Assembly: GCF_000731095.1 (NCBI RefSeq)
Contig: NZ_JMTZ01000021.1
Coordinates: 62,001-126,000, forward strand
Direction of reading: 5' to 3'
From: Lysobacter antibioticus
Lineage (GTDB): Bacteria; Pseudomonadota; Gammaproteobacteria; Xanthomonadales; Xanthomonadaceae
Length of the DNA: 64,000 bases
Under the pieces are notes generated by a model. It had not been told where the DNA came from and made no database searches. It saw only the letters and a program-made list of their open reading frames with translations. Position 1 is the first letter of the stretch. Each line of letters begins with the position of its first letter. This document shows positions 47,775-58,919 of the stretch, one piece after another. The position numbers and the translations under genes are program-made.

Positions 47775-48512
47775 TCAAGTCACGATGATCGGCGCGCCGT
47801 GGGTGACCACGACGGTGTGTTCGAACTGCGCGGCATAACCGCGGCGGCAACGCATCGCCCAGCCGTCGTCGCCTTCGTCGACCTGGGTGCAATGGGTGGC
47901 CAGGAAGGGTTCGATCGTGATCACCATGCCGTCGTGCAGCCGGCGGGTATCGCGCGGATCGTAGTAGCCGGGAATGCTGCCGGGCGCTTCGTGCAGCGAA
48001 CGGCCCACGCCGTGGCTGCCGAGGTTGCGGATCACCCGGAAACCGCGCCGTGCGGCGATGCCTTCGACGGTGCGGCCGATGCTGTTGATCAGGTTGCCGG
48101 CGCGCAACTGCGCGATCGCCGCGTCGCGAGCCTCGCGCGTGGCATCGAGCAGGCGCTGTTGCGCCTCGCTGGCGGTGCCGACCACGAAGCTGCCGCCGGT
48201 GTCGGCGAAGTAGCCGTCGAGCTCGGCCGAAACGTCGATGTTGACCAGGTCGCCGTCGCGCAGCACGGTGCCGTCGGGAATACCGTGGGCGGCGACCGCG
48301 TTGATGCTGATGCAGGTCGCGCCGGGGAAATCGTAGGTCAGTGCCGGCGCCGAGCGCGCGCCGGCCGCGCGCATCATCTGCGCGCCGATCGCATCGAGGT
48401 CGCGCGAGACCGCACCGGCCACCGCGGCTTCGCGCATGGTCGCCAGAATGCCCGACACCAGCGCGCCCGCGCGGCGCAGCCCTTCGAGTTCGTAAGCTTG
48501 TTCGACGGTCAT
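47775..48512 (-). CDS. map: Type I methionine aminopeptidase
   Basis: The 245-residue M24 enzyme removes initiator methionine. The metal ligands are visible: two Asp in NIDVSAELDGYFADTGG, His in NLGSHGVGRSLHE, and Glu in TIEPF and FEHTVVV. The start at 48512 has GAGGAG nine bases upstream. It lacks the N-terminal zinc fingers of eukaryotic forms. It is not next to rpsB, where the main xanthomonad map gene usually lies, so it may be a second copy. Confidence 0.9.
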   Translation of the reverse strand: MTVEQAYELEGLRRAGALVSGILATMREAAVAGAVSRDLDAIGAQMMRAAGARSAPALTYDFPGATCISINAVAAHGIPDGTVLRDGDLVNIDVSAELDGYFADTGGSFVVGTASEAQQRLLDATREARDAAIAQLRAGNLINSIGRTVEGIAARRGFRVIRNLGSHGVGRSLHEAPGSIPGYYDPRDTRRLHDGMVITIEPFLATHCTQVDEGDDGWAMRCRRGYAAQFEHTVVVTHGAPIIVT

Positions 48513-48589
48513 GATGCGCTCCTCGGTCGGTGGGGGAGGCAGGGCGGCGGCGATCGGTCGGTGCGCATCGTTCGTATCGGGCCTCGGCC

Positions 48590-49000
48590 TCAGGCCAGCG
48601 CGCGGACCAGCATCGCCATCGCCGCGCTGGCGACGGTGGTGATCGAGGCGATGATCGCACTGTCCTTGAGGCTGGTGTGCAAAGCCAGCATGAAGGCGGC
48701 GACGAACGAGCCCGACAACATGACGAGGATCGCGATCGCAGCGAGACCTTCGAACTGGGTGATGCCGGTGGACAGGCCGAAACTGAGCAGGCCGAAGATC
48801 GCCAGCAGCGGTAGCGCTGCGGCCCAGATCACCGCCTTGGCCGCCTCGCTCCAACCTGTTTCCAGGCCGACGGCCTTATCGGCCGCGACCCGCACCACCG
48901 CGGTGGTGACCAGGAACCAAGCCGCGAATTTCATCGCCGCCTCGGGCGCGAAGGCGAGAAAGGCGATGAAGCACAGCAGTGGAAGCAGGACGGCAGGCAT
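48590..49000 (-). CDS. Small membrane protein of unknown function
   Basis: The 136-residue protein starts MPAVLLPLLCFIAFLAFAPE and has four hydrophobic segments (about 1-18, 25-40, 55-78 and 88-110), with a fifth weak one at the end. I recognise no domain. It lies 78 bp upstream of map on the same strand and may be co-transcribed. The frame is open for 23 codons upstream, but those residues are basic, lack a ribosome site and would bury the first membrane segment. Confidence 0.62.
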   Translation of the reverse strand: MPAVLLPLLCFIAFLAFAPEAAMKFAAWFLVTTAVVRVAADKAVGLETGWSEAAKAVIWAAALPLLAIFGLLSFGLSTGITQFEGLAAIAILVMLSGSFVAAFMLALHTSLKDSAIIASITTVASAAMAMLVRALA

Positions 49001-49221
49001 GTGCGGACCGGTGGGCGTAGTGGCGATGGCGGGTCTGGCCCGGGTTCGCATCGGGCGATAGGTGGGCAAGGCCCGGTCGTCGCGGCGAGAGCGCGAACCC
49101 GCGTCCCGTCGTTCCGGCGAATGCCGGCGCCGATCTCGATCTGCGCTGCGCGGGTTTTGCCGCGCAGGCTCGGGACGGGCGAAAACGACGGACGCCCCGT
49201 CGTCGGGATCGATGCGGCCAA

Positions 49222-49248
49222 GCCGCCCGCGCGCTGAGCGCGGGCGGC
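49222..49248 (-). terminator. Hairpin after ettA, possible terminator
   Basis: GCCGCCCGCGC (49222-49232) pairs perfectly with GCGCGGGCGGC (49238-49248) around GCTGA, nine bases past the ettA stop. Only TTGG follows on the minus strand, so the T tract is poor and termination may need Rho. Confidence 0.5.
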
Positions 49249-49256
49249 CCGGAGCC

Positions 49257-50918
<1,662 letters not shown>

Positions 50919-51209
50919 GCGGGCTCCGAAGCATGGACGCGCCGAGCCGGGCCGAGGGATGGCCTGGGGCGGGGCGGGAAACCGCGATTATCCCGCAGGC
51001 GCTGGCTGCGTTCCAGCGCGAGGGCCGGCGGGATAGGGCGGGTGTAGCGGGACGGGGAGCCGCCGAGAGCCCGCAGACGAGGCCCGGAAAGGGCCGCTGG
51101 GGGCTGTACGGTGGCCGGATCGGCGCCTCAGGCGGCCGGCGCCTCGTTGCGGACAGGGCTGGAGAGATCGAAAGCCTTGCCGTGCCTGGGTTCAGCTTCG
51201 CCGACGGGG

Positions 51210-52133
51210 TTACAGCCAGACGATCAGCGCGATGACGCCGGCGACCAGGGCGTACTTGAGCGCGTAATACGTGCCCTTGCTGCGCGCCCGCAAGGCCTTG
51301 GTCTTCAGGCGCAGGGCATAGAAATACTTGAACAGGCGGTTGATGCCGCCGGTCTTGTCGCCTTCCATGTTCGGCGATGCGCCCGCGGCGATCAGGTTCT
51401 TGGCGATGAACCGGTTCAGGCCGCGCGCCCAGCCCCAGCGCATCGGCCGCTCGATGTCGCAGAACAGGATGATGCGGTTCTGCTCGGAACCGTTCTGGGC
51501 CCAGTGGATATAGGTCTCGTCGAACATGGTCCATTCGCCGTCGCGCCAGCTGTAGCGGGTGCCGTCGACGTCGATGAAGCAGGCGTCGTCGTTGGGCGTG
51601 TCCAGGCCCAGGTGCAGGCGCAGCGAGCCGGCATAGGGGTCGCGGTGCGGGCGCAGCTCGCCGCCGGGCGGCAGCTCGGTGAACATCGCCGCCTTGACCC
51701 CGGGGATCTGCCGCAGCAGCTCGGTGGTGACCGGGCACAGCTCGGCCGCCGAGGGGTGGGCGTCGTCGTACCACTTCAGGTAAAAGCGCTTCCAGCCGCG
51801 GCGGAAGAACGAGTTGAAGCCGACGTCGTTGTAGCCGTCGGCGGCCTTGATCTGCTGGATCGCGCGCAGATGCAGGGCTTCGGCGCGGATGTCGCGCCAG
51901 CGCGCGCGCAGCGGTTCGAGCTCGGGGAAATGCTGGTCCGGGCTCAGGAAAGCGGTGGTCGGCACGCGCGAGCAGGCGTACATCAGCACGTTGACCGGCG
52001 CCATGAAGGTCGAGTGGTCGAGCAATTGGCGGCCAAGACGGTGGCGTACGCGGCCGCGCAGGTGCACGTACACCGCGCTGGCGAGGAACAGGAAAACGAA
52101 GACCCATTTCACGATCGGGACATCCAGAAGCAA
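51210..52133 (-). CDS. lpxO: LpxO-like lipid A beta-hydroxylase
   Basis: The 307-residue protein has an N-terminal membrane segment (about 5-22) and an aspartyl/asparaginyl beta-hydroxylase domain (about 90-235). The iron ligands appear as HRDPY (H, D) and the later [22 protein letters not shown] (H and the 2OG-binding Arg). A second hydrophobic segment ends the protein. LpxO hydroxylates an acyl chain of lipid A and is 302 residues in Salmonella. The position beside glyA on the opposite strand has no functional meaning that I can see. The substrate assignment rests on overall likeness. Confidence 0.86.
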   Translation of the reverse strand: MLLDVPIVKWVFVFLFLASAVYVHLRGRVRHRLGRQLLDHSTFMAPVNVLMYACSRVPTTAFLSPDQHFPELEPLRARWRDIRAEALHLRAIQQIKAADGYNDVGFNSFFRRGWKRFYLKWYDDAHPSAAELCPVTTELLRQIPGVKAAMFTELPPGGELRPHRDPYAGSLRLHLGLDTPNDDACFIDVDGTRYSWRDGEWTMFDETYIHWAQNGSEQNRIILFCDIERPMRWGWARGLNRFIAKNLIAAGASPNMEGDKTGGINRLFKYFYALRLKTKALRARSKGTYYALKYALVAGVIALIVWL

Positions 52134-52338
52134 GGCAGGGGAGGCGGCGGAGCGCGCAGGCTGTATTGTCCGTCGGCGCCGGGGCCGGCGGCAGCCCCGC
52201 TTTGGCGGTTGGCCGCCATACGCCCCTAGGCTAACATTTCAAGTCTTACGTCAAGCCCGCCCGCGGATCCACACGGCCCGGCCTGATGCGAGGTTCCCCC
52301 TCCCTCCCGTCCGTACTCTCCCCTCCCGAGGCCGCGTA

Positions 52339-53592
52339 ATGTTCCCGAGCCACACCCGTATTGCCGGATTTGACGATGAACTCGCCCAGGCCATCGCCGC
52401 CGAGGTCCGTCGCCAGGAAGACCACGTCGAGCTGATCGCCTCGGAAAACTACGCCAGCCCGCGCGTCCTCGAAGCCCAGGGCAGTGTCCTGACCAACAAG
52501 TACGCCGAGGGCTATCCGGGCAAGCGCTATTACGGCGGTTGCGAATTCGTCGACATCGCCGAGCAGCTGGCGATCGACCGCGTCAAGGAACTGTTCGGCG
52601 CCGACTACGCCAACGTCCAGCCGCATTCGGGCTCGCAGGCCAATCAGGCGGTGTATTTCGCCCTGCTCAACCCGGGCGACACCATCCTCGGCATGAGCCT
52701 GGCCCACGGCGGCCACCTCACCCACGGCGCCAAGGTCAATGCCAGCGGCAAGCTGTTCAACGCCGTGCAGTACGGCGTCAACGACCAGGGCCTGATCGAT
52801 TACGACGAAGTCGAGCGCCTGGCGGTCGAGCACAAGCCGAAGATGGTCGTGGCCGGCTTCAGCGCCTATTCGCAGGTCGTCGACTGGGCGCGTTTCCGCG
52901 CCATCGCCGACAAGATCGGCGCCATCCTGTTCGTCGACATGGCCCACGTCGCCGGTCTGATCGCCGCGGGCGTCTACCCGAGCCCGGTGCCGCACGCCCA
53001 CGTCGTCACCTCGACCACCCACAAGACCCTGCGCGGCCCGCGCGGCGGCATCATCGTCGCCAAGGACCCGTCCGAGGACCTGGTCAAGAAGCTGCAGAGC
53101 ATCGTTTTCCCGGGCATCCAGGGCGGTCCGCTGATGCACGTGATCGCGGCCAAGGCGGTCGCGTTCAAGGAAGCGCTGGAGCCGGAATTCAAGGAATACC
53201 AAGCGCAGGTGGTCAAGAACGCCCAGGCGATGGCCAAGACCATCACCGCGCGCGGTTACAAGATCGTCTCCGGCGGCACCCAGAACCACCTGATGCTGGT
53301 CGACATGATCGGCAAGGGCATCACCGGCAAGGACGCGGAAGCCGCGCTGGGCCTGGCCCACATCACGGTCAACAAGAACGCCGTGCCGAACGACCCGCAG
53401 AAGCCTTTCGTGACCTCGGGCCTGCGCATCGGCACCCCGGCGGTCACCACCCGCGGCTACAAGGAAGCCGATTGCGTCGCCCTGGCCGAATGGATCTGCG
53501 ACGTGCTCGACAACCCGAAGGACGAAAAGGTCATTGCCGGGGTACGCGAGAACGTGACCAAGCAGTGCGCCCAGTTCCCGGTGTACGGCTGA
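52339..53592 (+). CDS. glyA: Serine hydroxymethyltransferase
   Basis: The 417-residue PLP enzyme interconverts serine and glycine and supplies one-carbon units for purine and other synthesis. The PLP lysine is K229 in [14 protein letters not shown], and the YGGCEFVD and HSGSQANQA regions are intact. It matches E. coli GlyA in length (417). It is the first gene of the glyA-nrdR-rib block, with about 200 bp between it and the divergent lpxO gene, where the promoter must lie. Confidence 0.97.
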   Translation: MFPSHTRIAGFDDELAQAIAAEVRRQEDHVELIASENYASPRVLEAQGSVLTNKYAEGYPGKRYYGGCEFVDIAEQLAIDRVKELFGADYANVQPHSGSQANQAVYFALLNPGDTILGMSLAHGGHLTHGAKVNASGKLFNAVQYGVNDQGLIDYDEVERLAVEHKPKMVVAGFSAYSQVVDWARFRAIADKIGAILFVDMAHVAGLIAAGVYPSPVPHAHVVTSTTHKTLRGPRGGIIVAKDPSEDLVKKLQSIVFPGIQGGPLMHVIAAKAVAFKEALEPEFKEYQAQVVKNAQAMAKTITARGYKIVSGGTQNHLMLVDMIGKGITGKDAEAALGLAHITVNKNAVPNDPQKPFVTSGLRIGTPAVTTRGYKEADCVALAEWICDVLDNPKDEKVIAGVRENVTKQCAQFPVYG

Positions 53593-53595
53593 AGG

Positions 53596-53730
53596 CGAGT
53601 AACGAGTGATGAAGAGTGAGGAACGAGTAAGAACAACTGCCTCGTGGCTTGTTCTTATCGCAGGTTCAGAGGACAGTGGTCAAACCTTCGGCTTTTCCAC
53701 TCGTTTCTCACTCCTTTCAACTCATTCCTA
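53596..53730. repeat. Inverted pair of GAGTGAGGA-type repeats between glyA and nrdR
   Basis: The left arm (53596-53632, with GAGTGATGAAGAGTGAGGAA) and right arm (53696-53730, with TCGTTTCTCACTCC) are partly complementary. The right arm ends four bases before the nrdR ATG. A related set flanks ribD at 57491-57680. This family differs from the GGGAATC one. Confidence 0.72.
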
Positions 53731-53734
53731 GCCC

Positions 53735-54253
53735 ATGCATTGCCCCTTCTGCCAGCACCAGGACACCCGCGTCATCGATTCGCGGGTGTCCGACGACGGC
53801 GCGACGATCCGCCGCCGTCGCGTCTGCGAGGCTTGCGGGGAGCGTTTCAGCACGATCGAGACGATCGAACTCAAGCTGCCGGTCATCATCAAGGGCGACG
53901 GCCGCCGCGAGGCCTTCGACGCGCGAAAGCTGCGCGCCGGTTTCGACCGCGCCCTGCAGAAGCGGCCGGTCTCGGAAGAACAGATCGAATCGGCGGTACG
54001 CGCGGTAGTCCACCAACTGCGCATGACCGCCGAGCGCGAACTCGCTTCGCGCCGGGTCGGCGAGTTCGTCATGGCCGAGCTGCGCAAGCTCGATCACGTC
54101 GGCTACGTGCGCTTCGCCTCGGTGTATCGCTCGTTCGAGGACGTCGCCGATTTCCGCGAAGAGCTCGACCGGCTCGAACGCGACATACCGGGCGAGGGGC
54201 AACTGCCCTTGCTCGGCGAGGACGAGCCGCGTCCGGACAAGAAGAGGCGCTGA
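53735..54253 (+). CDS. nrdR: Transcriptional repressor NrdR
   Basis: The 172-residue repressor controls ribonucleotide reductase genes in response to ATP/dATP. The zinc ribbon is C3-x2-C6 and C31-x2-C34 ([16 protein letters not shown]) with the DSRxSxDG core, and the ATP-cone covers about 49-139. It is slightly longer than E. coli NrdR (149), with an acidic C-terminus. Its position after glyA is conserved in gammaproteobacteria. Confidence 0.96.
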   Translation: MHCPFCQHQDTRVIDSRVSDDGATIRRRRVCEACGERFSTIETIELKLPVIIKGDGRREAFDARKLRAGFDRALQKRPVSEEQIESAVRAVVHQLRMTAERELASRRVGEFVMAELRKLDHVGYVRFASVYRSFEDVADFREELDRLERDIPGEGQLPLLGEDEPRPDKKRR

Positions 54254-54302
54254 GCGCATCGGCCGACGCGGGCCATTGTTACGCGGCGAAGGGAGTTCGC
54301 GC

Positions 54303-55508
54303 ATGTTGAAGGCATACCGATCCGCACTGCTGCCCGCCTTGTTGATGCTGGCCCTGCTGCCGTGCTGGGCCTTCGCGACCGATCCGACCGATCCGATCGA
54401 GGAGCGGCAGCGCGCGGCGCTGGCCGGCCACTATTACCTGGAAGGCGCCGACGACGCCGGTTCGGAGCTGGTGCTCGAGCCCGACGGACGTTTCCAATGG
54501 AGCCTCAGCTACGGCTTGATGGTCGAGTCGGCCAGCGGCCAGTGGAACGTCGGCGGCAACGGCATCGTGCTGAGCGTGCAAGCGCCCGCGCGCGAGCAGA
54601 CGGTGTTCTCGCTCGACCAGGTCGTGGCCTGGACGCCGGACGCGCAAAAGCGCCTGGAGGAGTTCGCGGTAGAACGGCAAGACGCTTTGATCGAGGAAGC
54701 CTGCGGTTACTTGAAGACCTACCGGTCCGGTTCGGAATATGCCGAGTTGCTTGCGGCCAGCTTGCCCGAGGCCGATCCGGCCGATCGCGCGGGCCGCAGC
54801 GCCGCCGAAGCCTCGCTGGCGCCGGCGCTGGCGGCGCTCGAACAATCGCGGCTGGCGCTGGAAGCGACGGCTGCGCAGACGAAGCCGAAAGCCTGGCAAG
54901 CGCCGCCGCCGAGCAATGCGGCCTCGGCTGCAGCGGCTGCGGCGGGCGCTGAAGAAGACGGCGCAGAACAAGACGGTGCGCTTGAAGACGGCACGCTCGA
55001 AGACAGTCAGGTCGCGGCGGATATCGCGGTGCGCACCTATCTGCAGCGGCTCGAGCAAGTCGGCGCACTGCACGCGGCCGCGGGCCGCGCCATGCCGAAG
55101 CAGCCCGCTCCGCGATTCGACCGCGAACGCTGCCTCGACCCGGCGGCCAAGGCCGATGGGCGCGGCGGCTATGCGCTCGTGATCGGCGACCCGCAGCGCG
55201 GCTACCGGGCCCAGGGGATCGGCGTCGAGTTCGTGTATTCCGACGGCCGCAGCGAGCGCACCGAAACCAGCCCGGGCGGTTGGGCCCTGGCGGTGCGGCG
55301 TCCCGGCGTGCGACTCGTCCAGGCGATCCTGCAACCCGCCGACCGTCCGCGCGAAACCCTGGCGCTGGACGAAAGCAAAGGCCGCATTTTCGCGATACGC
55401 CTGGACACCGCCGCGGCGATGCCCGCCTCGTTCGAACAACTCATCCTGACCCAGGACGGCGGCGATCTGATCGCACCCCGAATACCCGGCCGTTATGTGC
55501 GGCATTGA
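54303..55508 (+). CDS. Exported protein of unknown function, first of a related pair
   Basis: The 401-residue precursor has a signal peptide (MLKAYRSALLPALLMLALLPCWAFA). A beta-rich N-terminal module (about 40-100; LAGHYYLEG, SELVLEPDGRFQWSLSYG) resembles a small barrel. An Ala/Glu-rich, low-complexity middle (about 165-255) follows, then a second beta-rich module (about 295-401). I recognise no family. The module shares the pattern L-A-G-x-Y, L-x-L-x-x-D-G-x-F with the next protein. The ATG at 54303 has GGGAG at good distance. The pair interrupts the usual nrdR-ribD order. Confidence 0.68.
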   Translation: MLKAYRSALLPALLMLALLPCWAFATDPTDPIEERQRAALAGHYYLEGADDAGSELVLEPDGRFQWSLSYGLMVESASGQWNVGGNGIVLSVQAPAREQTVFSLDQVVAWTPDAQKRLEEFAVERQDALIEEACGYLKTYRSGSEYAELLAASLPEADPADRAGRSAAEASLAPALAALEQSRLALEATAAQTKPKAWQAPPPSNAASAAAAAAGAEEDGAEQDGALEDGTLEDSQVAADIAVRTYLQRLEQVGALHAAAGRAMPKQPAPRFDRERCLDPAAKADGRGGYALVIGDPQRGYRAQGIGVEFVYSDGRSERTETSPGGWALAVRRPGVRLVQAILQPADRPRETLALDESKGRIFAIRLDTAAAMPASFEQLILTQDGGDLIAPRIPGRYVRH

Positions 55509-55527
55509 GTGTCTGCAGGAGGATGCG

Positions 55528-56394
55528 ATGAACGATGGGACCGCCACGCGAGATGGCATCAGGGCCGCGGTCGTGCAGACCGGCGCCGATCGATCCACGC
55601 GACGCCGAAGCCCTGCGGTTTACGCCAATGCGCTCGCCGTGATCGCGTGCTTCGCGCTTCCGGCGAACTCCGCCGTCGCCGCTTGCGAACCGGCCGACGC
55701 GGCGCTGGCGGGGGCTTATGCCGGTATCGAAGCGAAGACGGCGCCGCGCCTGCAGTTGAACCGGGACGGCAGCTTCCGCATGCGCGAGGTGCCGATGCCC
55801 GGCATGGACGTGGCCGGCTGCTGGCAACGCAGCGAGCAAACCGTCGTGCTGGTGGAGCGCGCGCCCGACAGCGAGAACGGACTCCGGCGCAAGCTGCCGC
55901 CGCCGTTGACCGAAGCCGATCTGAACGAGGTGCGCGGCGACGGCATCGGCACCCTGCAGCAGGCCGTCGACGCGGGTCTGCTGCCGCCGGGGGCTTGGTG
56001 GGCGCATCGGCCGCGTAGGCCCGGCGAAACGCTGCGGCTGAAGGTTTACGAGCCGCGCTATGGTCTGGCGGTGGGCGATGCCAAGGCCATGCTGCGATTG
56101 GCCGATGGCCGAGTGGTCGAGCAAAGCGCAGTGCAGGGCGCCGATGGCGAGTTCGAGTTCGACGCCTTGCCCGCCGACGCCGCGGTGAAGGCGATCGGCG
56201 TACGCTTCCCCGAGCAGCCCGATACGCCACGCTGGCTGACGGTGGACGACCCGACCAAGCTGCTGTACCTGATCGAGTTCGACGCGCAGGCCACCGGCGC
56301 GGCCGAAGGCGGCGTGATGACGCTGACCGTGCAGGCCGACCGCAGTCTGATCTCCGATTTCCCCGACGCCACCCACTTCAAGCGCGCACCATGA
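55528..56394 (+). CDS. Exported protein of unknown function, second of a related pair
   Basis: The 288-residue precursor has a long charged leader, then a hydrophobic stretch (about 35-53; LAVIACFALPANSAVA) ending near AACEP. The mature start has the module seen in the previous protein: LAGAYAGIEAKTAPRLQLNRDGSFRM. The middle (about 130-160) contains GIGTLQQAVDAGLLPPGAWWAH and the end is beta-rich. The start at 55528 has a strong GGAGG. Its stop overlaps the ribD ATG, coupling it to riboflavin synthesis at least in translation. Function unknown. Confidence 0.68.
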   Translation: MNDGTATRDGIRAAVVQTGADRSTRRRSPAVYANALAVIACFALPANSAVAACEPADAALAGAYAGIEAKTAPRLQLNRDGSFRMREVPMPGMDVAGCWQRSEQTVVLVERAPDSENGLRRKLPPPLTEADLNEVRGDGIGTLQQAVDAGLLPPGAWWAHRPRRPGETLRLKVYEPRYGLAVGDAKAMLRLADGRVVEQSAVQGADGEFEFDALPADAAVKAIGVRFPEQPDTPRWLTVDDPTKLLYLIEFDAQATGAAEGGVMTLTVQADRSLISDFPDATHFKRAP

Positions 56395-57509
56395 CCCTAG
56401 CATTCACCGCCATCGATCACCTCCACATGGCCCGCGCGTTGCGCCTGGCCGAGAAAGGCGCCTACACCACCAAGCCCAATCCCATGGTCGGTTGCGTGAT
56501 CGCGCATGGCGATGAGGTGGTCGGCGAAGGCTGGCACGAGCGCGCCGGCGAGCCGCATGCGGAAGTGCATGCGCTGCGCGCGGCCGGCGAGCGCGCACGC
56601 GGCGCGACCGCCTACGTGACCTTGGAACCCTGCGCCCACACCGGACGCACCGGGCCGTGCAGCGAGGCCTTGATCGGCGCCGGTGTCGCCCGCGTGGTCG
56701 CGGCGATGCGCGACCCGTTCCCGCAGGTGGACGGCGCCGGTTTCGCGAAACTGCAGGCGGCCGGCATCGAAGTCGCAAGCGGTTTGATGGAAGCGCAGGC
56801 GCGTGCGCTCAATCGCGGCTTCCTGTCGCGCATCGAGCGCGGCCGGCCGTGGTTGCGGGTCAAGCTGGCGACCAGCCTGGATGGGCGCAGCGCGCTCGCC
56901 AGCGGCGAATCCAAGTGGATCAGCGGCGAGGCCTCGCGCCTGGACGTGCAGCATTGGCGTGCGCGCGCCGGTGCGATCGTGACCGGCGCCGGCACCGTGC
57001 TCGCCGACGATCCCTCGCTGACCGTGCGCCTCGGCGACGACACCGCCTTCGTCGCGCCCTTGCGGGTGGTGCTCGATCCGGGCCTGGCCACGGTCGCGCG
57101 CGGCCGTGTGCGCGAAGGCGATGCGCCGACCCTGTACCTGCATGCGCCCGACGCCAAGCCGCCGCGCGGCTTCGCCGCCCAGCATGCGGCGGTGCCGATG
57201 CGCGAGGGGCGGATCGACCTGGAAGCGGTGCTCAAGCTGCTCGCCGAGCGCGGCGTCAACGAGATCCAGCTCGAAGCCGGCGCGACCCTGGCCGGCGCCT
57301 TCCTCGCCGGCGGTTGGGTCGACGAGGTCCTGCTGTACGTCGCACCGGTCTTGCTCGGCGAGAGCGCACGGCCCTTGTTCGACGGGCTCGGCATCGAAGC
57401 GATGAAGGACAAACTGCGCCTCGACCTGGTCGACGTGCGCCGCATCGGCGAGGACACTCGCGTGCTGTTGCAGCCGCGGCGGGGGGAGCTAGGAACCAGG
57501 AGTGAGTAG
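56391..57509 (+). CDS. ribD: Bifunctional riboflavin biosynthesis deaminase/reductase
   Basis: The 372-residue enzyme deaminates and then reduces the pyrimidine intermediate after GTP cyclohydrolase. The deaminase zinc site is H56-A-E58 with PC81 and C90 (TLEPCAHTGRTGPC). The reductase domain (about 150-365) has KLATSLDGRSALASGESKWIS and VNEIQLEAGATLAGAFL. It overlaps the preceding unknown gene by four bases and lies upstream of the FMN riboswitch, so the riboswitch cannot control it in cis. Confidence 0.95.
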   Translation: MTLAFTAIDHLHMARALRLAEKGAYTTKPNPMVGCVIAHGDEVVGEGWHERAGEPHAEVHALRAAGERARGATAYVTLEPCAHTGRTGPCSEALIGAGVARVVAAMRDPFPQVDGAGFAKLQAAGIEVASGLMEAQARALNRGFLSRIERGRPWLRVKLATSLDGRSALASGESKWISGEASRLDVQHWRARAGAIVTGAGTVLADDPSLTVRLGDDTAFVAPLRVVLDPGLATVARGRVREGDAPTLYLHAPDAKPPRGFAAQHAAVPMREGRIDLEAVLKLLAERGVNEIQLEAGATLAGAFLAGGWVDEVLLYVAPVLLGESARPLFDGLGIEAMKDKLRLDLVDVRRIGEDTRVLLQPRRGELGTRSE

Positions 57510-57680
57510 TGAGGAGTGAGCGCAAGCCCGGGGGCGTCCGTTTTACTCACTTCTGACTTTTCCCTCCTCACTTCCTGCTTCTCTTGGGTGATGCAAGCTC
57601 GACGGCGGAAGCCGGGACCGGGCGAAAAGCTCGCCGCGTTTCGGCTCTGCTCACTCCTTACTCCTCACTCCTCACCTCCC
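57491..57680. repeat. GAGTGAGGAGTGAG-type repeat cluster between ribD and the methyltransferase gene
   Basis: A copy at 57491-57520 (with GAGTGAGTAGTGAGGAGTGA) overlaps the end of ribD, encoding its last residues. Opposite copies lie at 57543-57582 and 57648-57680 (CTCCTTACTCCTCACTCCTC). The last touches the methyltransferase ATG, so its ribosome site is within the repeat. No gene lies between. Confidence 0.75.
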
Positions 57681-58457
57681 ATGAATCAAAACGCCTTCAA
57701 GGATCATTTCTCCGCGCTCGCCGGCGCCTATGCGGCGGCGCGGCCCGAGTATCCCGAGGCCTTGTTCGACCTGATCGCGGCCCAAGTGCCGGCGACGGCG
57801 CGGGTCTGGGAAGCCGGTTGCGGCAGCGGCCAGGCTACGCGCGGCCTGGCCGCGCGCTTCGCCCAGGTCCACGCGACCGAGCCGAGCGCGCAACAGATCG
57901 AACAACACTGGGCGCACGACGCGTCCCTGCGCGGCAGCGGCAACGTCAGCCTGGCGATCGAACCGGCCGAGCGCACCGACCAGGCCGACGCCAGCGTGCA
58001 GCTGATCGCGGTCGCGCAGGCGCTGCACTGGTTTGAGCGCGAGCGTTTTTTCGCCGAGTGCGAGCGGGTGTTGGCGCCCGGCGGCGTGCTCGCGGCCTGG
58101 GGCTACTGCGATTTCCTGGCTCCGGAAGGCATGGTCGGTGCGGTCGCCGACTTCCGCGAGCAGATCGAGGAGTACTGGCCGCCCGAGCGGGTCCAGATCG
58201 AACAGCGTTATGCCGGCTACGAATGGCCGTTCCCGGCCTTGCCGGCGCCGGCGCTGTGGCTGGAGGCGGAGTGGGGGCTGCGGCGCTTTCTCGGTTATTT
58301 GAACAGCATGTCGGCGACGGCGCGCTGCCGCGCGGCCACCGGCGAGGACCCGGTCGCGCGTCACAGGCCGGCGCTGTCGGCGGCCTGGGGCGCTTCGGGC
58401 GATATACGGACCCTGCAATGGCCGCTGTTCCTGCATTTGCGCCGCAAGCCGGGCTGA
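57681..58457 (+). CDS. Class I SAM-dependent methyltransferase
   Basis: The 258-residue protein has the Rossmann-fold methyltransferase motif I VWEAGCGSGQATRGLA and post-I region VHATEPSAQQI. It starts MNQNAFKDHFSALAGAYAAARPEYPE, typical of the YafE/UbiE-like small-molecule methyltransferases (methyltransferase type 11). The motif VQLIAVAQALHWFERERFFAEC is the usual continuation. The substrate cannot be inferred. It lies between ribD and the riboswitch, an unusual place, and may be an inserted gene, given the repeats before it. Confidence 0.86.
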   Translation: MNQNAFKDHFSALAGAYAAARPEYPEALFDLIAAQVPATARVWEAGCGSGQATRGLAARFAQVHATEPSAQQIEQHWAHDASLRGSGNVSLAIEPAERTDQADASVQLIAVAQALHWFERERFFAECERVLAPGGVLAAWGYCDFLAPEGMVGAVADFREQIEEYWPPERVQIEQRYAGYEWPFPALPAPALWLEAEWGLRRFLGYLNSMSATARCRAATGEDPVARHRPALSAAWGASGDIRTLQWPLFLHLRRKPG

Positions 58458-58681
58458 ACGCCGGGGCGGGAGCGAGGCGGGGAGGCGTGGCGGGCTGCCG
58501 AGGCCGGCGCGGTCTGGCGGATGCCGCGGGCAGGGCCGGAAATCCGAGCGTTTCTTACGAGTATGCCTGAAGCCCATGTCGTCCAGGTCCGGCCAGGTCG
58601 GGCATGGCCGCAGCGCCATGGGCGGAACACTGCATCCGCAGCCGACCGCGGCGGACAACCGGCCCGGCGCGACCCGGGTGC

Positions 58682-58687
58682 TAAACT
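58682..58687 (+). promoter_or_regulatory. Possible -10 box ahead of the FMN riboswitch
   Basis: TAAACT lies about 35 bp before the aptamer. The promoter of the riboswitch-controlled ribE operon should be in this 260-bp region after the methyltransferase gene. No convincing -35 is seen, so support is weak. Confidence 0.22.
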
Positions 58688-58721
58688 GCGCCCGCCGGTT
58701 CGCCGGCGCTTCATTACGTAA

Positions 58722-58884
58722 CGTCTTCAGGGCGGGGCGAAACTCCCCACCGGCGGTAGGCGCGGTTACGCGCGAGCCCGCGAGCGCCTTCGGGCCGCGG
58801 TTCCGATTCGGGACCCGGCGCGGAGGGTCAGCAGATCCGGTCCGATGCCGGAGCCGACGGTCACAGTCCGGATGAAAGAAGACG
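58722..58884 (+). promoter_or_regulatory. FMN riboswitch (RFN element)
   Basis: The aptamer carries the conserved RFN segments: CTTCAGGGCGGGGCGAAACT then CCCACCGGCGGTA, later GATCCGGTCCGATGCCGGAG and GACGGTCACAGTCCGGATGA then AAGAAGACG. The closing helix P1 pairs CGTCTT (58722-58727) with AAGACG (58879-58884). One variable arm (about 58770-58830) is GC-rich and longer than in short versions. It controls ribE-ribBX-ribH, probably through the hairpin at 58920-58942. Confidence 0.96.
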
Positions 58885-58919
58885 GCTACGCGCGACTCCT
58901 CTCGCAAGAGCAGGGAGAC

